NCBI RefSeq assembly: GCF_003014475.1
Contig: NZ_PYGJ01000019.1
Span: 30,445 to 94,444 of the forward strand
Direction: 5' to 3'
Length of the DNA: 64,000 nt
Source: Shimia abyssi
GTDB taxonomy: Bacteria; Pseudomonadota; Alphaproteobacteria; Rhodobacterales; Rhodobacteraceae
The notes under the pieces were generated by a model. That model was given only the letters and a program-made list of their open reading frames with translations, was not told the origin of the DNA and searched no databases. Positions 17,686-26,253 of this stretch are shown here, in pieces. The position numbers and the translations under genes are program-made. Position 1 is the stretch's first letter; each line of letters begins with the position of its first letter.

Positions 17686-18483
17686 ATGCCGTCTCTCAAT
17701 GAAATCGCTCCAACACAGCTGATGCGCCAACTTGGCGGTCCAGATACTCTGACCTTACTTGATGTGCGCACCGACGAGGATTTTGCCGCCGCTCCGTTGC
17801 TGTTGCCCACATCGCGCCGCCTTCCCCATACCGACGTGGGCAATCATTTGGCGACGTTTTCAGACACCAAAGTCGTTGTGATCTGTCACAAAGGGAAAAA
17901 GCTCAGCCACGGGACCGCCGCCCTCCTGCGTGCGTCTGGTATCGCCGCAGAGGTGCTCGATGGTGGCTTTGTCGCGTGGCAAGCCGCCACGCTCCCTTTG
18001 ATTCCAGCTCAGCAGATCCCACCGCCGGGCACCCTCTGGGTTACACGCCACCGCCCCCGTATCGACCGGATTGCCTGCCCATGGCTGATCCGTCGCTTTG
18101 TCGATCCAACTGCCCGGTTCCTGTTTGTGCCTCCATCAGAGGTGCTTGATGTTGCAGACCGGTTCAATGCCATCGCCTTTGACACCCCCGGTGCGCCTTG
18201 GACCCACAATGGTCCCAACTGCACCTTTGACGCCCTGATTGACGGTTTCTCGCTTGGGCACGACGCGCTCAACCGCCTTGCCAGCGTCGTGCGCGCGGCG
18301 GACACCGACACGCTAGATCAATCGCCACAGGCCGCTGGCCTTCTGGCGTTCTCCGTCGGCCTATCGCGCCTTTACAAAGAGGATCAGAACCAGCTCACCG
18401 CCGGGTTGCCCCTCTATGACGCGCTCTATCGCTGGGCGCGTGATGGTCATGGCGAGACCCATGACCACGCACGGGTCATCTAA
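17686..18483 (+). CDS. Rhodanese-chromate resistance (ChrB C-terminal) fusion protein
   Basis: A 265-residue two-domain protein. Residues 1-105 are a rhodanese domain; its loop reads VVVICHKGKKLSHG with the candidate catalytic cysteine. Residues ~115-265 match the chromate-resistance domain found at the C-terminus of ChrB (WVTRHRPRIDRIACPWLIRR, then NCTFDALIDGF). ChrB proteins accompany ChrA efflux pumps as regulators or reductases; here the usual N-terminal part is replaced by a sulfurtransferase domain. The gene is followed after one base by chrA. Confidence 0.8.
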   Translation: MPSLNEIAPTQLMRQLGGPDTLTLLDVRTDEDFAAAPLLLPTSRRLPHTDVGNHLATFSDTKVVVICHKGKKLSHGTAALLRASGIAAEVLDGGFVAWQAATLPLIPAQQIPPPGTLWVTRHRPRIDRIACPWLIRRFVDPTARFLFVPPSEVLDVADRFNAIAFDTPGAPWTHNGPNCTFDALIDGFSLGHDALNRLASVVRAADTDTLDQSPQAAGLLAFSVGLSRLYKEDQNQLTAGLPLYDALYRWARDGHGETHDHARVI

Positions 18484-18484
18484 C

Positions 18485-19732
18485 ATGGCCAAAACATCTT
18501 TTTCCCAGATGACCCGCGTCTTTGGCCGTATCGGGTTGATGTCCTTTGGCGGGCCCGCCGCTCAGATCAGCCTGATGCACCGCGAACTCGTCGACACGGC
18601 CAAATGGTTGACCGAAAAACAATTTCTCGGCGCGCTATCCTTTTGCATGCTCCTGCCCGGCCCCGAGGCGATGCAGCTCGCCACCTATTGCGGCTGGAAA
18701 CTGCGCGGCACGCCCGGCGGCCTTTTGGCGGGTCTGCTGTTTGTGCTGCCCGGCGCCGCGATCATTTTCGCCCTCGCCGCGCTTTACATTGGCTTTGGTG
18801 ACGTGCCGCTGGTGCAATCCGCGTTTCTCGGTATCAAGGCCGCAGTGGTTGCAATCATTTTTCAGGCCCTGCTGCGCCTTTCAGGTAAAGTGCTGACCGG
18901 GCGGCTGGAATGGATCATTGCCCTGCTCAGCTGCGCCAGCCTCTACTCTGGCCTTTTGCCCTTTCCAGCCGTAATCGCGCTTGCCGCGTTGGTTGGCCTG
19001 ATGCGGCCCAATCGGTCGCCAGAGTCTCCACAGCCAACCACGCACACCCCCTTATCCGCAACGCTCAAAACGGTACTGATCTGGGGCACGCTCTGGGCTG
19101 CACCCGTTGCGCTGCTCTATGCGCTCGACGCGCAATTCCTGATCGACATCGCCGTCTTCTTTTCCAAACTCGCAGTGGTCACATTTGGCGGCGCCTACGC
19201 CGTGCTCGCCTACATGGTTCAGGCCGTGGTGCAGGATCACGGCTGGATCACAACCGGCGAAATGATGGACGCGCTGGGTTTGGCCGAAACCACCCCCGGC
19301 CCGCTGATATTGGTCACACAATTTGTCGCAACCCTCGCCGGGCATCATCAGGGCGGCATAACCCTTGCCATTGCGGCAGGTCTCACCGCGCTCTGGTGCA
19401 CCTTTATCCCTTGTTTCTTATGGATTTTTGCCGGAGCACCACATGTCTCACGCATCCTAGGTCACCCACGTTTAACCGGCGCGCTACACGTGATTTCGGC
19501 CGCTGTCACCGGCGTGATTATCAATCTCAGCCTTTGGTTCACCTTATCGCTCATCTTTGGCCCATTGCTCACAAATCACGCCATTCCCCTACCCGATCTG
19601 ACACAGTTTCAACCGCTCACTGCGGCGCTCGTCGCCTTGGCCAGTGCCTTGCTCTTGGGGCTGCGCCTGCCGTTGTTACTCGTGTTGGGCGTCTGCGCTC
19701 TGGCCGGCATGGTCGCTGCCACTTTGCTTTGA
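18485..19732 (+). CDS. chrA: Chromate efflux transporter ChrA
   Basis: A 415-residue inner-membrane protein of the CHR family with two homologous halves. The first half has GLMSFGGPAAQISLMHREL and the PGP motif MLLPGPEAMQLATYCGW; the second has VVTFGGAYAVLAYM and ETTPGPLILVTQFV. It exports chromate, probably by proton exchange. I place the start at ATG 18485, one base after the upstream stop, since the longer frame from 18416 only adds out-of-family residues. Transcribed with the rhodanese-ChrB-like gene. Confidence 0.9.
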   Translation: MAKTSFSQMTRVFGRIGLMSFGGPAAQISLMHRELVDTAKWLTEKQFLGALSFCMLLPGPEAMQLATYCGWKLRGTPGGLLAGLLFVLPGAAIIFALAALYIGFGDVPLVQSAFLGIKAAVVAIIFQALLRLSGKVLTGRLEWIIALLSCASLYSGLLPFPAVIALAALVGLMRPNRSPESPQPTTHTPLSATLKTVLIWGTLWAAPVALLYALDAQFLIDIAVFFSKLAVVTFGGAYAVLAYMVQAVVQDHGWITTGEMMDALGLAETTPGPLILVTQFVATLAGHHQGGITLAIAAGLTALWCTFIPCFLWIFAGAPHVSRILGHPRLTGALHVISAAVTGVIINLSLWFTLSLIFGPLLTNHAIPLPDLTQFQPLTAALVALASALLLGLRLPLLLVLGVCALAGMVAATLL

Positions 19733-19812
19733 TCAAATATTTGCCCCGCGCCGCCTTTCGTTTCCCAACGAATCTACTATTGTGGCCAAGACGACCAACT
19801 AAGAAGGCTGCC

Positions 19813-20292
19813 ATGTCCCGCACGATCGACTACGGAAACCTGATGCACCGCGCCATGCGCAGCCTCATTCAGGAGGTGTTGCAGGATGTTGCAAAAGACG
19901 GCCTTCCCGGCGAACACCATTTCTTCATCACGTTTGACACCCGCCACGCGGATGTCCAGATCGCGGATTGGTTGGCAGATCGCTATCCCGGCGAAATGAC
20001 CGTGGTCATGCAGCATTGGTACGACAATCTGGACGTAGGCGATGATGGCTTTGCCATCACGCTTAACTTTGGCGACTCACCCGAGCCGCTCTATATCCCT
20101 TACGACGCGATCAAAACCTTTGTGGACCCATCCGTCGAATTTGGCCTGCGCTTTGAAACACAGGACGAAGAAGACGAAGACGAGAACGAGCTGGAAACCC
20201 TGCTCGACGAGGTCGATCTCGAAGCCAAGGAAGAAGAAGAGGCGCCGCGCAAAGACGCCGACGTTGTCAGCCTCGACAGTTTCCGCAAGTAA
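19813..20292 (+). CDS. sspB: ClpXP adaptor SspB (alphaproteobacterial type)
   Basis: A 159-residue SspB-alpha. The globular domain (about 1-118) begins SRTIDYGNLMHRAMRSLIQE and has the substrate-groove strands HHFFITFDTRHADV. A highly acidic linker follows, and the tail VVSLDSFRK is the probable ClpX-docking motif. SspB carries tmRNA-tagged proteins to the ClpXP protease, so it works together with the ssrA RNA encoded about 3 kb upstream. A longer in-frame ORF runs leftwards but is only antisense/out-of-frame read-through of chrA; 19813 is the supported start. Confidence 0.93.
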   Translation: MSRTIDYGNLMHRAMRSLIQEVLQDVAKDGLPGEHHFFITFDTRHADVQIADWLADRYPGEMTVVMQHWYDNLDVGDDGFAITLNFGDSPEPLYIPYDAIKTFVDPSVEFGLRFETQDEEDEDENELETLLDEVDLEAKEEEEAPRKDADVVSLDSFRK

Positions 20293-20306
20293 ATCCCGTC
20301 AAGGCG

Positions 20307-20684
20307 CTATTTTGTTTGGCCCCGGTCATACTCCATCCGCTTAATGCGGACATTATCCATCTGTTCATGTGACCAGAACACCAGCGGCTTTAGCATCTCC
20401 AACAGACTGCGCCCCAGCGGCGTCAGCTCATAGCTCACCGCCACCGGCGGTCCTGGCGAAACGGTGCGCGTCAAATACCCATCCCGCTGCAATCCACGCA
20501 GGTTTTCCGTCAAAACACTCTGCGTCACGTCCCCGATACATCGTTTCAGATCACCAAATCTCTTGGGTTCATCCTCCAACGCGAGAATGATGATCATGCG
20601 CCACTTGCCGGTCACGTTGGACAAAACCGACCGTATCGAACAGTTTGACGCCTCTGCCTTGCTGGCAACACCAATTGGTAACAT
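20307..20684 (-). CDS. HxlR-family winged-helix transcriptional regulator
   Basis: A 125-residue MarR/HxlR-like protein. It has the N-terminal cysteine (SNCSIRSVL, residue 14) typical of redox- or aldehyde-sensing members, then the recognition helix region KRFGDLKRCIGDVTQSVLTE and the wing with SYELTPLGRSLLEML. Divergent from the SnoaL-like gene at 20875, which is its likely target. The 190-base gap contains several small palindromes. Its end lies 14 bases from the sspB end (convergent). Confidence 0.85.
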   Translation of the reverse strand: MLPIGVASKAEASNCSIRSVLSNVTGKWRMIIILALEDEPKRFGDLKRCIGDVTQSVLTENLRGLQRDGYLTRTVSPGPPVAVSYELTPLGRSLLEMLKPLVFWSHEQMDNVRIKRMEYDRGQTK

Positions 20685-20696
20685 CTCGCTCTTTCG

Positions 20697-20834
20697 GTAT
20701 GAAATTGATACTTTATTGGCGTAGTTTTACTCGACACAAGAAACCGTTTCAATCCCTTGTTTATTAACAAGGTATCCTCAACCATACCAGGTCTCTTCAA
20801 GGTACGCAATTGATATGTAGTATGTATTTGATAC
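20697..20834. promoter_or_regulatory. Palindrome-rich divergent promoter region of the HxlR regulator
   Basis: Contains CCTTGTT-TATT-AACAAGG (20755-20772, perfect 7-bp arms) and GTAT/ATAC pairs at 20697-20711 and 20824-20834, the latter resembling the short TA-rich dyads bound by HxlR-type proteins. Which of these is the operator cannot be decided from sequence. Confidence 0.35.
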
Positions 20835-20874
20835 CAAATATCGCAGGACTACGAATCAACAAAAGGACTGCATC

Positions 20875-21645
20875 ATGACCCCCAAGGAACTCGTACTCGC
20901 CCTGTTTACCGCCGCGTTCGCGGATCACGATCACGAAGCCGCCCGCGCACTGGTCAGCGCCGACTACATCCAACATAACCCTGCCATACCGACTGGTGCG
21001 GACGGGCTGGTCAATGTTATCCCGCTTGTGGCGCAATCTGGTATGACTGCGACGACCCACCGCGTCATCACCGAAGGCAACATGGTGGTTCTGCACAACT
21101 CCTATGCCAATGCTGATGCCTTTGGCGCGTCTTCGCTTGCCGCTTTCGACATTTTCCGCGTTGAAGATGGCAAAGTTGTCGAACACTGGGACAATCTGCA
21201 ACCCATCCCCGAAACCACCGTCTCAGGTCGAGGCATGCTGGATGGTGTGACCATGATCACTGATCTGGAAAAAACACAGGAAAACAAGGCGCTTGTGCTG
21301 GGCTTTGTCAACGACGTCCTCGCCGGCGCCGCGCCGGAAAACGTGACCACCTATATGGATCCGGAAATCTATATGCAGCACAACCCGATGATCGCGGATG
21401 GCCTCTCTGGCCTGATGGCTGCAGTCGAGAGTTTTGCCGCACAGGGTCAGGCCATCACCAAATTTGAACCTCAGTTTGCCGTGGCCGAGGGCAACTTTGT
21501 CTTCGTCGCCTCAGACGCGATCATGGGGGGCACGCCTTGGGCCTTCTTTGATCTCTGGCGGGTTGAGAACGGCAAAATTGTCGAACACTGGGACGTGGTC
21601 TCGCCCACCCCATCCGACATGGCGCATAACAACGGTAAATTCTAA
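20875..21645 (+). CDS. Protein with two SnoaL-like (NTF2-fold) domains
   Basis: A 256-residue protein made of two related SnoaL-like domains, roughly 1-125 and 135-256. Each has the matching pattern YIQHNP / YMQHNP and FRVEDGKVVEHWDN / WRVENGKIVEHWDV, so it arose by internal duplication. Members of this group are cytosolic and often induced with HxlR-type redox regulators; the substrate is unknown. The start at 20875 has AAAGGA about 9 bases upstream. Likely controlled by the divergent HxlR gene. Confidence 0.75.
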   Translation: MTPKELVLALFTAAFADHDHEAARALVSADYIQHNPAIPTGADGLVNVIPLVAQSGMTATTHRVITEGNMVVLHNSYANADAFGASSLAAFDIFRVEDGKVVEHWDNLQPIPETTVSGRGMLDGVTMITDLEKTQENKALVLGFVNDVLAGAAPENVTTYMDPEIYMQHNPMIADGLSGLMAAVESFAAQGQAITKFEPQFAVAEGNFVFVASDAIMGGTPWAFFDLWRVENGKIVEHWDVVSPTPSDMAHNNGKF

Positions 21646-21767
21646 GGCACCGCTAACGGGGCGCGACGCTTTGCCCGCGCCTCATTTGCGGTATCCCACG
21701 GTATACAGTATTGCACTTTACGCCCGGTCCGTTAGAACCGTCGTGACTTATTTTACCGGAGGTCACC

Positions 21768-23162
21768 ATGACTGATACCCGCACCGAAACCGACAGCTTT
21801 GGCCCACTCGAAGTTCCCACCGACAAATACTGGGGCGCGCAAACGCAGCGTTCGATCATGAACTTTCCCATCGGCTGGGAAAAACAGCCGGTCGCGATCG
21901 TGCGCGCGCTTGGTGTGATCAAACAGGCTTGCGCCATGGCCAACATGGCCAGCGGAAAACTTGACGCAAAGCTTGGCGAAGCCGTCATTCAAGCCGCCTC
22001 CGAGGTGGTCGCAGGCAAGTTTGACGACAACTTCCCCCTCGTTGTCTGGCAAACCGGTTCTGGCACCCAGTCAAACATGAACTCGAACGAAGTGATCGCC
22101 AACCGCGCCATCGAAATCCTTGGCGGCGTCATCGGCTCCAAAGACCCGGTGCACCCAAACGATCACTGTAACATGGGACAGTCTTCCAACGACACGTTCC
22201 CAACCGCCATGCACATCGCCACCGCGATGTCCGTGCGTGACGTGCTGATGCCGGGCCTTACCAAACTTGCCGAGGGCCTTGAGGCCAAATCGGAAGAATT
22301 CAAAGACATCATCAAGATCGGCCGCACCCACACACAGGATGCGACCCCGCTCACCTTGGGTCAGGAATTCGGCGGCTATGCCCACCAGATCCGCAAAGGC
22401 ATCTCCCGTGTCGAGGCCGCACTGCCCGATATCTATGAACTGGCCCAGGGCGGCACCGCTGTCGGCACCGGTCTCAACACACAGAAAGGCTGGGGTGAAG
22501 AGGTCGCTGCCAACATGGCCGAGATCACCGGCCTGCCCTTCGTCACCGCCCCCAACAAATTCGAAGCGCTCGCCGCCCATGACGCCATGGTCTTCATGTC
22601 CGGCGCATTGGCGACCGTCGCCGGCGCGATGTACAAAATCGCCAACGATATCCGCTTCCTCGGCTCCGGCCCCCGCTCGGGCCTGGGCGAACTGATCCTG
22701 CCCGAAAACGAACCCGGCTCCTCGATCATGCCCGGCAAGGTCAACCCGACCCAAGCCGAAGCCATGACCCAGGTCGCCGCCCACGTCATGGGCAACAACG
22801 CCGCGATGACCTTCGCCGGATCGCAGGGCCATTTTGAGCTCAACGTCTACAACCCGATGATGTCCTACAATCTGCTGCAATCGATCCAGCTTCTGGGCGA
22901 TGTCGCAGACAGCTTCACAACCCGGATGCTGAACGGCATTCAGGCCAACGAGCCGCGCATCGACAAGCTGATGAAGGAATCTCTGATGCTGGTCACAGCA
23001 CTGGCCCCCACCATCGGCTACGACAACGCCACCAAAGTCGCCAAAACTGCACACAAGAACGGCACCACCCTCAAGGAAGAGGCTATCGCCCTTGGCTTTG
23101 TCGACGCCGAAACCTTCGACGCCGTGGTGCGTCCAGAACAAATGATCGGCCCCAAAGACTGA
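21768..23162 (+). CDS. fumC: Fumarate hydratase class II FumC
   Basis: A 464-residue TCA-cycle enzyme converting fumarate to malate. It shows the superfamily signature [15 protein letters not shown] near residue 320 carrying the catalytic serine loop, plus [14 protein letters not shown] and [16 protein letters not shown]. Length and motifs fit class II (iron-independent) fumarases. It stands alone, with a good Shine-Dalgarno sequence (ACCGGAGGTC) and its own terminator. Confidence 0.96.
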   Translation: MTDTRTETDSFGPLEVPTDKYWGAQTQRSIMNFPIGWEKQPVAIVRALGVIKQACAMANMASGKLDAKLGEAVIQAASEVVAGKFDDNFPLVVWQTGSGTQSNMNSNEVIANRAIEILGGVIGSKDPVHPNDHCNMGQSSNDTFPTAMHIATAMSVRDVLMPGLTKLAEGLEAKSEEFKDIIKIGRTHTQDATPLTLGQEFGGYAHQIRKGISRVEAALPDIYELAQGGTAVGTGLNTQKGWGEEVAANMAEITGLPFVTAPNKFEALAAHDAMVFMSGALATVAGAMYKIANDIRFLGSGPRSGLGELILPENEPGSSIMPGKVNPTQAEAMTQVAAHVMGNNAAMTFAGSQGHFELNVYNPMMSYNLLQSIQLLGDVADSFTTRMLNGIQANEPRIDKLMKESLMLVTALAPTIGYDNATKVAKTAHKNGTTLKEEAIALGFVDAETFDAVVRPEQMIGPKD

Positions 23163-23173
23163 CACAAGAAAGG

Positions 23174-23197
23174 GGGGCGGAAACGCCCCTTTTTTTT
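23174..23197 (+). terminator. Rho-independent terminator of fumC
   Basis: GGGGCG (23174-23179), loop GAAA, CGCCCC (23184-23189), then eight T (23190-23197), starting 11 bases after the fumC stop. Textbook form. Confidence 0.93.
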
Positions 23198-23470
23198 GGC
23201 CACCTGCACTTTCCAGACGATGAAATTTAAATGTCCTCAACCCGGACAATGCCGCCTGATGCTGGCGCAGCGAAATTCACCTCGATTGCTCGACCATGTC
23301 ACCGAATTGCTCGCGGCGGCGCAGAAGGATTTTGCCGAAAACAGACGTCCAAATCACGCAAATTGCCCGAAGTTCAACCGGGTCACTCGCCGCTCTCATT
23401 TGCTACGTTTCCGATGCCGGACAAAGGGTGAGTTCGCTACAGGGCGGTGTCTGTAGCAATAATACTTGCG
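23198..23470. other. Intergenic region without a recognised gene
   Basis: Between the fumC terminator and the stop of the convergent amidohydrolase. Three short open frames overlap here in all plus frames, none with a convincing ribosome site or recognisable protein; I see no RNA or repeat. Confidence 0.6.
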
Positions 23471-25120
23471 TTAATCACCTTTTCCAAAACTTGGCCCGAC
23501 ACCATCCAACGCGCCATCCTGAAGCGTGAAGGTGTTTAGCCAAACCTGAGTATCTACTTTGACCTGACGAGGTGCGTCTTCGACTGGGAACCGCATTGGC
23601 TGACCCGGTAATTCGCCTGTTGGCTCATTGTCGCGTTTGGTAAACACGCCATTGACTATTACGTGAGGGATACCAATCGGAGGCGTGCCTTGCATTTTTG
23701 CCTTATAATCAGACCCCGGAGCGACGGTCTCAGGGTCAAAAATAACGATGTCGGCAGCCATGCCTTCCTGCATCCGGCCCCGTACATCAAGGAACTTAAC
23801 ACCCGTCCCGCCCATATGAAGTGCAGGCCAATAGCTAAGTTGTGACAAGGTAAACATCAGCTCAACATCATTGTCGCGAGCAAGCTTTAAAACAGTCGAA
23901 TGAGAGCCTGACGTTCGCGGGTGACCGGCAAACTCCGTATGGTCACCGTCTGCGCCGAGGTCTTCGGAGTGCCACATGCTATCACTGGCGACCACCATGT
24001 GTGGCACCCGAAGCCATTGTGGCAACCATTCTTCTCGGGCTGGGTTAAAAACAATAACAGCCCGACCGGGATCATCGGCTGAGATGCTGGCATATTCTTC
24101 GTCTGTCAGGAACTTGTCCTCACTCGGATCATACATAATGTCCTTGTACTCAAGCCCCAGCGCCCCAATCGCCTCGGGTTTCAATTGATCCGATGCAATC
24201 GATGTGGATCCAGCCGTGTAGGGATAATACTCGGACCACATGTTCAATCCCTTAGCGCGGGCAAGCTGCAACTTTTCTTCGATCTCCCACCAGCCGTAGT
24301 CATTGTTGTGGCTATACAGCAGAGGCGCGTCGAGCAGGTACGCATTGGTAAATACCTCATCAAACCCAAGCGGAGCTTCAGGGTTTTGAGAGGACGTGTG
24401 AAACCGCCCATGAACACCTGTTGCCCGACCGTAGCGTGCAGCAGTTCTTTGCAACTCAAACTGTTCATATGTGCTTATACCAGTCCCGGCGTACCCAACC
24501 GTTGATCCGGCACACAGGGCACCTTCCTGAAGGCCCTTGTCAATGATCGCCATGATCTGGTTGAGCTGTTCGATGTTCGCCCGAGTAACAGACCAATCAG
24601 CCACACCATCTTCAGCACTGGCGAGCGCACGCAGATCAAAGACCTCAGTTGCATCTGAAGGTTGGTCGATGGTCAGCCCATCCAGAACCACCATTCGTGC
24701 CAATTCATGAGAAACGCAGGTGCCATAATTGATCGACCATTTGCCCTCTTCTCGCGCATACCAGTCCGCAATGTGAACGGCACCGACTTCGCCGTCGTAT
24801 GCGCTTGTGACACCATCCATCATGCTCATGTTGAGAGCATATTTTTGGCTCGAGTGGGTATGACTATCGATAAACCCCGGCGCAACGACGTGATCGGTCG
24901 CGTCAATGACGTCCGTGCCTTCGATAGGGTCTGTTGTAATTTTTACGATCCATCCATCACTGATCCCGACGTTCGCGACTTGATCATAGCCGGTTTCAGG
25001 GTCCATTACCCGGCCGTTCATAATCGCAACATCGTATGTTTGAGCGAATAATGACGAACCTCCGCACAGGAAAACAACCATCGCGTACGATGCGCTACCA
25101 AGTGGTTTCAACTTGGGCAT
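23471..25120 (-). CDS. Exported amidohydrolase, N-acyl-D-amino-acid deacylase-like
   Basis: A 549-residue amidohydrolase-superfamily protein with a signal peptide (residues 1-26, ending LFA). The beta-sandwich start TYDVAIMNGRVMDPETGYDQ and metal motif GFIDSHTHSSQ belong to the D-aminoacylase/dihydroorotase-like branch. Later conserved blocks include YSHNNDYGWWE and the C-terminal GMAADIVIFDPETVAPGSDY. It probably hydrolyses N-acyl-D-amino acids or related amides in the periplasm; the true substrate is unknown. It is the last gene of a minus-strand cluster with an HlyD-type adaptor and another amidohydrolase. Confidence 0.78.
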   Translation of the reverse strand: MPKLKPLGSASYAMVVFLCGGSSLFAQTYDVAIMNGRVMDPETGYDQVANVGISDGWIVKITTDPIEGTDVIDATDHVVAPGFIDSHTHSSQKYALNMSMMDGVTSAYDGEVGAVHIADWYAREEGKWSINYGTCVSHELARMVVLDGLTIDQPSDATEVFDLRALASAEDGVADWSVTRANIEQLNQIMAIIDKGLQEGALCAGSTVGYAGTGISTYEQFELQRTAARYGRATGVHGRFHTSSQNPEAPLGFDEVFTNAYLLDAPLLYSHNNDYGWWEIEEKLQLARAKGLNMWSEYYPYTAGSTSIASDQLKPEAIGALGLEYKDIMYDPSEDKFLTDEEYASISADDPGRAVIVFNPAREEWLPQWLRVPHMVVASDSMWHSEDLGADGDHTEFAGHPRTSGSHSTVLKLARDNDVELMFTLSQLSYWPALHMGGTGVKFLDVRGRMQEGMAADIVIFDPETVAPGSDYKAKMQGTPPIGIPHVIVNGVFTKRDNEPTGELPGQPMRFPVEDAPRQVKVDTQVWLNTFTLQDGALDGVGPSFGKGD

Positions 25121-25183
25121 CTCACTTTCCTCTCAGAAGATTTTGGATTTGGCGTTGAGTTTTCTTGCTCACATACGTCTTAG

Positions 25184-26056
25184 CTATCTTTCGAAGCCCT
25201 TGCCCGTCACTTTCAGACCGGGCCTCAGTATTCGGTCAGGATTGGCAAATTCAACCAGTACAAGTTGTGTCCCTTTTTCGGTGTCAATTTCGTATCCGCC
25301 GGAGATCAATTTGCCTTCATGTTGATAATCAGTGCCACCGGGTAATGTGATAACAACGATTTGCGAGGCAGAGATTTCTGCTTCAGTTTCTCCAGAACTC
25401 ATCCGGGCAAATACCCGGTCATATGGAACCTCGAATTGAACATGAATTGGGTCGAGTTGGACCAGCGTCGCAATTTCCGATCCCTCGTCGATGCTTACAT
25501 TGGCATTTTCACGATACTTGGGTGCCGACATTTGGCCATCAAAGGGAGCATGTAGTTTCTGAACCGAAAGAATGGTTTCGGCCATTTCGAGGCGGATCAC
25601 CGCCGCACGGTGGTCGGCTTGAGCGTTGTCAGCAGCTCGCTTGGCAGCGTCGTAGGACACCTCTGAGGCGGCAAAGCTCTGCTTCAGTTTCTGTTGCCTC
25701 TGGAACGCTTCATCGGCGCTGGCCATATTAATTTCTGCCTTGGCCAAGGCGGTTTTGGCGAGTTCGACGTCAAATCTTTTAAAGGCGGTATCAAACTCGA
25801 CCAGCAAGTCTCCCTTTTGGACCAGTTGGCCTGTCGTGAAATGCAACCGGCTGATCTTGTTGCTAACCTCCGCAGAGATGTCCCAACTTCCGGCGGCAAC
25901 CACAACGCCATTTGCTTCTCCGGTCAGAGTTCCCGGCTCTTGACCATATGCGATGCCGCTGCCGAGAAAAACGCAGGCAATCCAAACAAGGCACGGCAGG
26001 ACACCTGAAACCTTCCTGAAGTTACCTTTTGACGAAATCAGTCCAGTTTTCTGCAT
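25184..26056 (-). CDS. HlyD/RND-type periplasmic adaptor protein
   Basis: A 290-residue membrane-fusion protein with an N-terminal hydrophobic signal (about 14-38). It has the lipoyl/barrel parts (ISRLHFTTGQLVQKGDLLVE), a helical hairpin (about 90-150) and LHAPFDGQMSAPKYRENANV. Such adaptors link an inner-membrane pump to an outer-membrane channel, but no pump or channel gene is adjacent. It is shorter than typical RND adaptors and ends soon after the beta-barrel, lacking most of the membrane-proximal domain. It sits between two exported amidohydrolases on the same strand. Confidence 0.78.
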   Translation of the reverse strand: MQKTGLISSKGNFRKVSGVLPCLVWIACVFLGSGIAYGQEPGTLTGEANGVVVAAGSWDISAEVSNKISRLHFTTGQLVQKGDLLVEFDTAFKRFDVELAKTALAKAEINMASADEAFQRQQKLKQSFAASEVSYDAAKRAADNAQADHRAAVIRLEMAETILSVQKLHAPFDGQMSAPKYRENANVSIDEGSEIATLVQLDPIHVQFEVPYDRVFARMSSGETEAEISASQIVVITLPGGTDYQHEGKLISGGYEIDTEKGTQLVLVEFANPDRILRPGLKVTGKGFER

Positions 26057-26253
26057 TCAGTTGTCCCGCACTTTTGGAAAGTCGCTTGATCGAAAATCTG
26101 AGGCGCTATCAGCTTCATCGCCCAGTTGCTTTGCCTGATTCTTACATTGTTGCGGAAAGCGACATTGGTCCAGAATTCGGTTTCGGCAGTTTTGCCGCAT
26201 ACTGGAATATCCATAGGCGCGTGTCGCAAATTGAGTACGGTAGGTGTTCTCAT
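26038..26253 (-). CDS. Possible small coupled ORF between amidohydrolase and adaptor
   Basis: A 71-residue frame whose ATG overlaps the stop of the amidohydrolase (ATGA, 26250-26253) and whose end overlaps the adaptor start by 19 bases. No recognised domain, and the composition (several cysteines, mixed charge) is not clearly protein-like. The only support is its tight fit between neighbours; it may be chance. Confidence 0.25.
   Translation of the reverse strand: MRTPTVLNLRHAPMDIPVCGKTAETEFWTNVAFRNNVRIRQSNWAMKLIAPQIFDQATFQKCGTTECRKLD

Noticed and set aside
18910..19812. Upstream in-frame extension of sspB
   Set aside because: It reads through chrA in another frame with arginine-rich shadow composition; the SspB fold starts at 19813.
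22071..23249. 392-residue open frame on the minus strand opposite fumC
   Set aside because: fumC matches its family over the full length; the antisense frame is low-complexity, has no recognised domain and is a codon-bias shadow.
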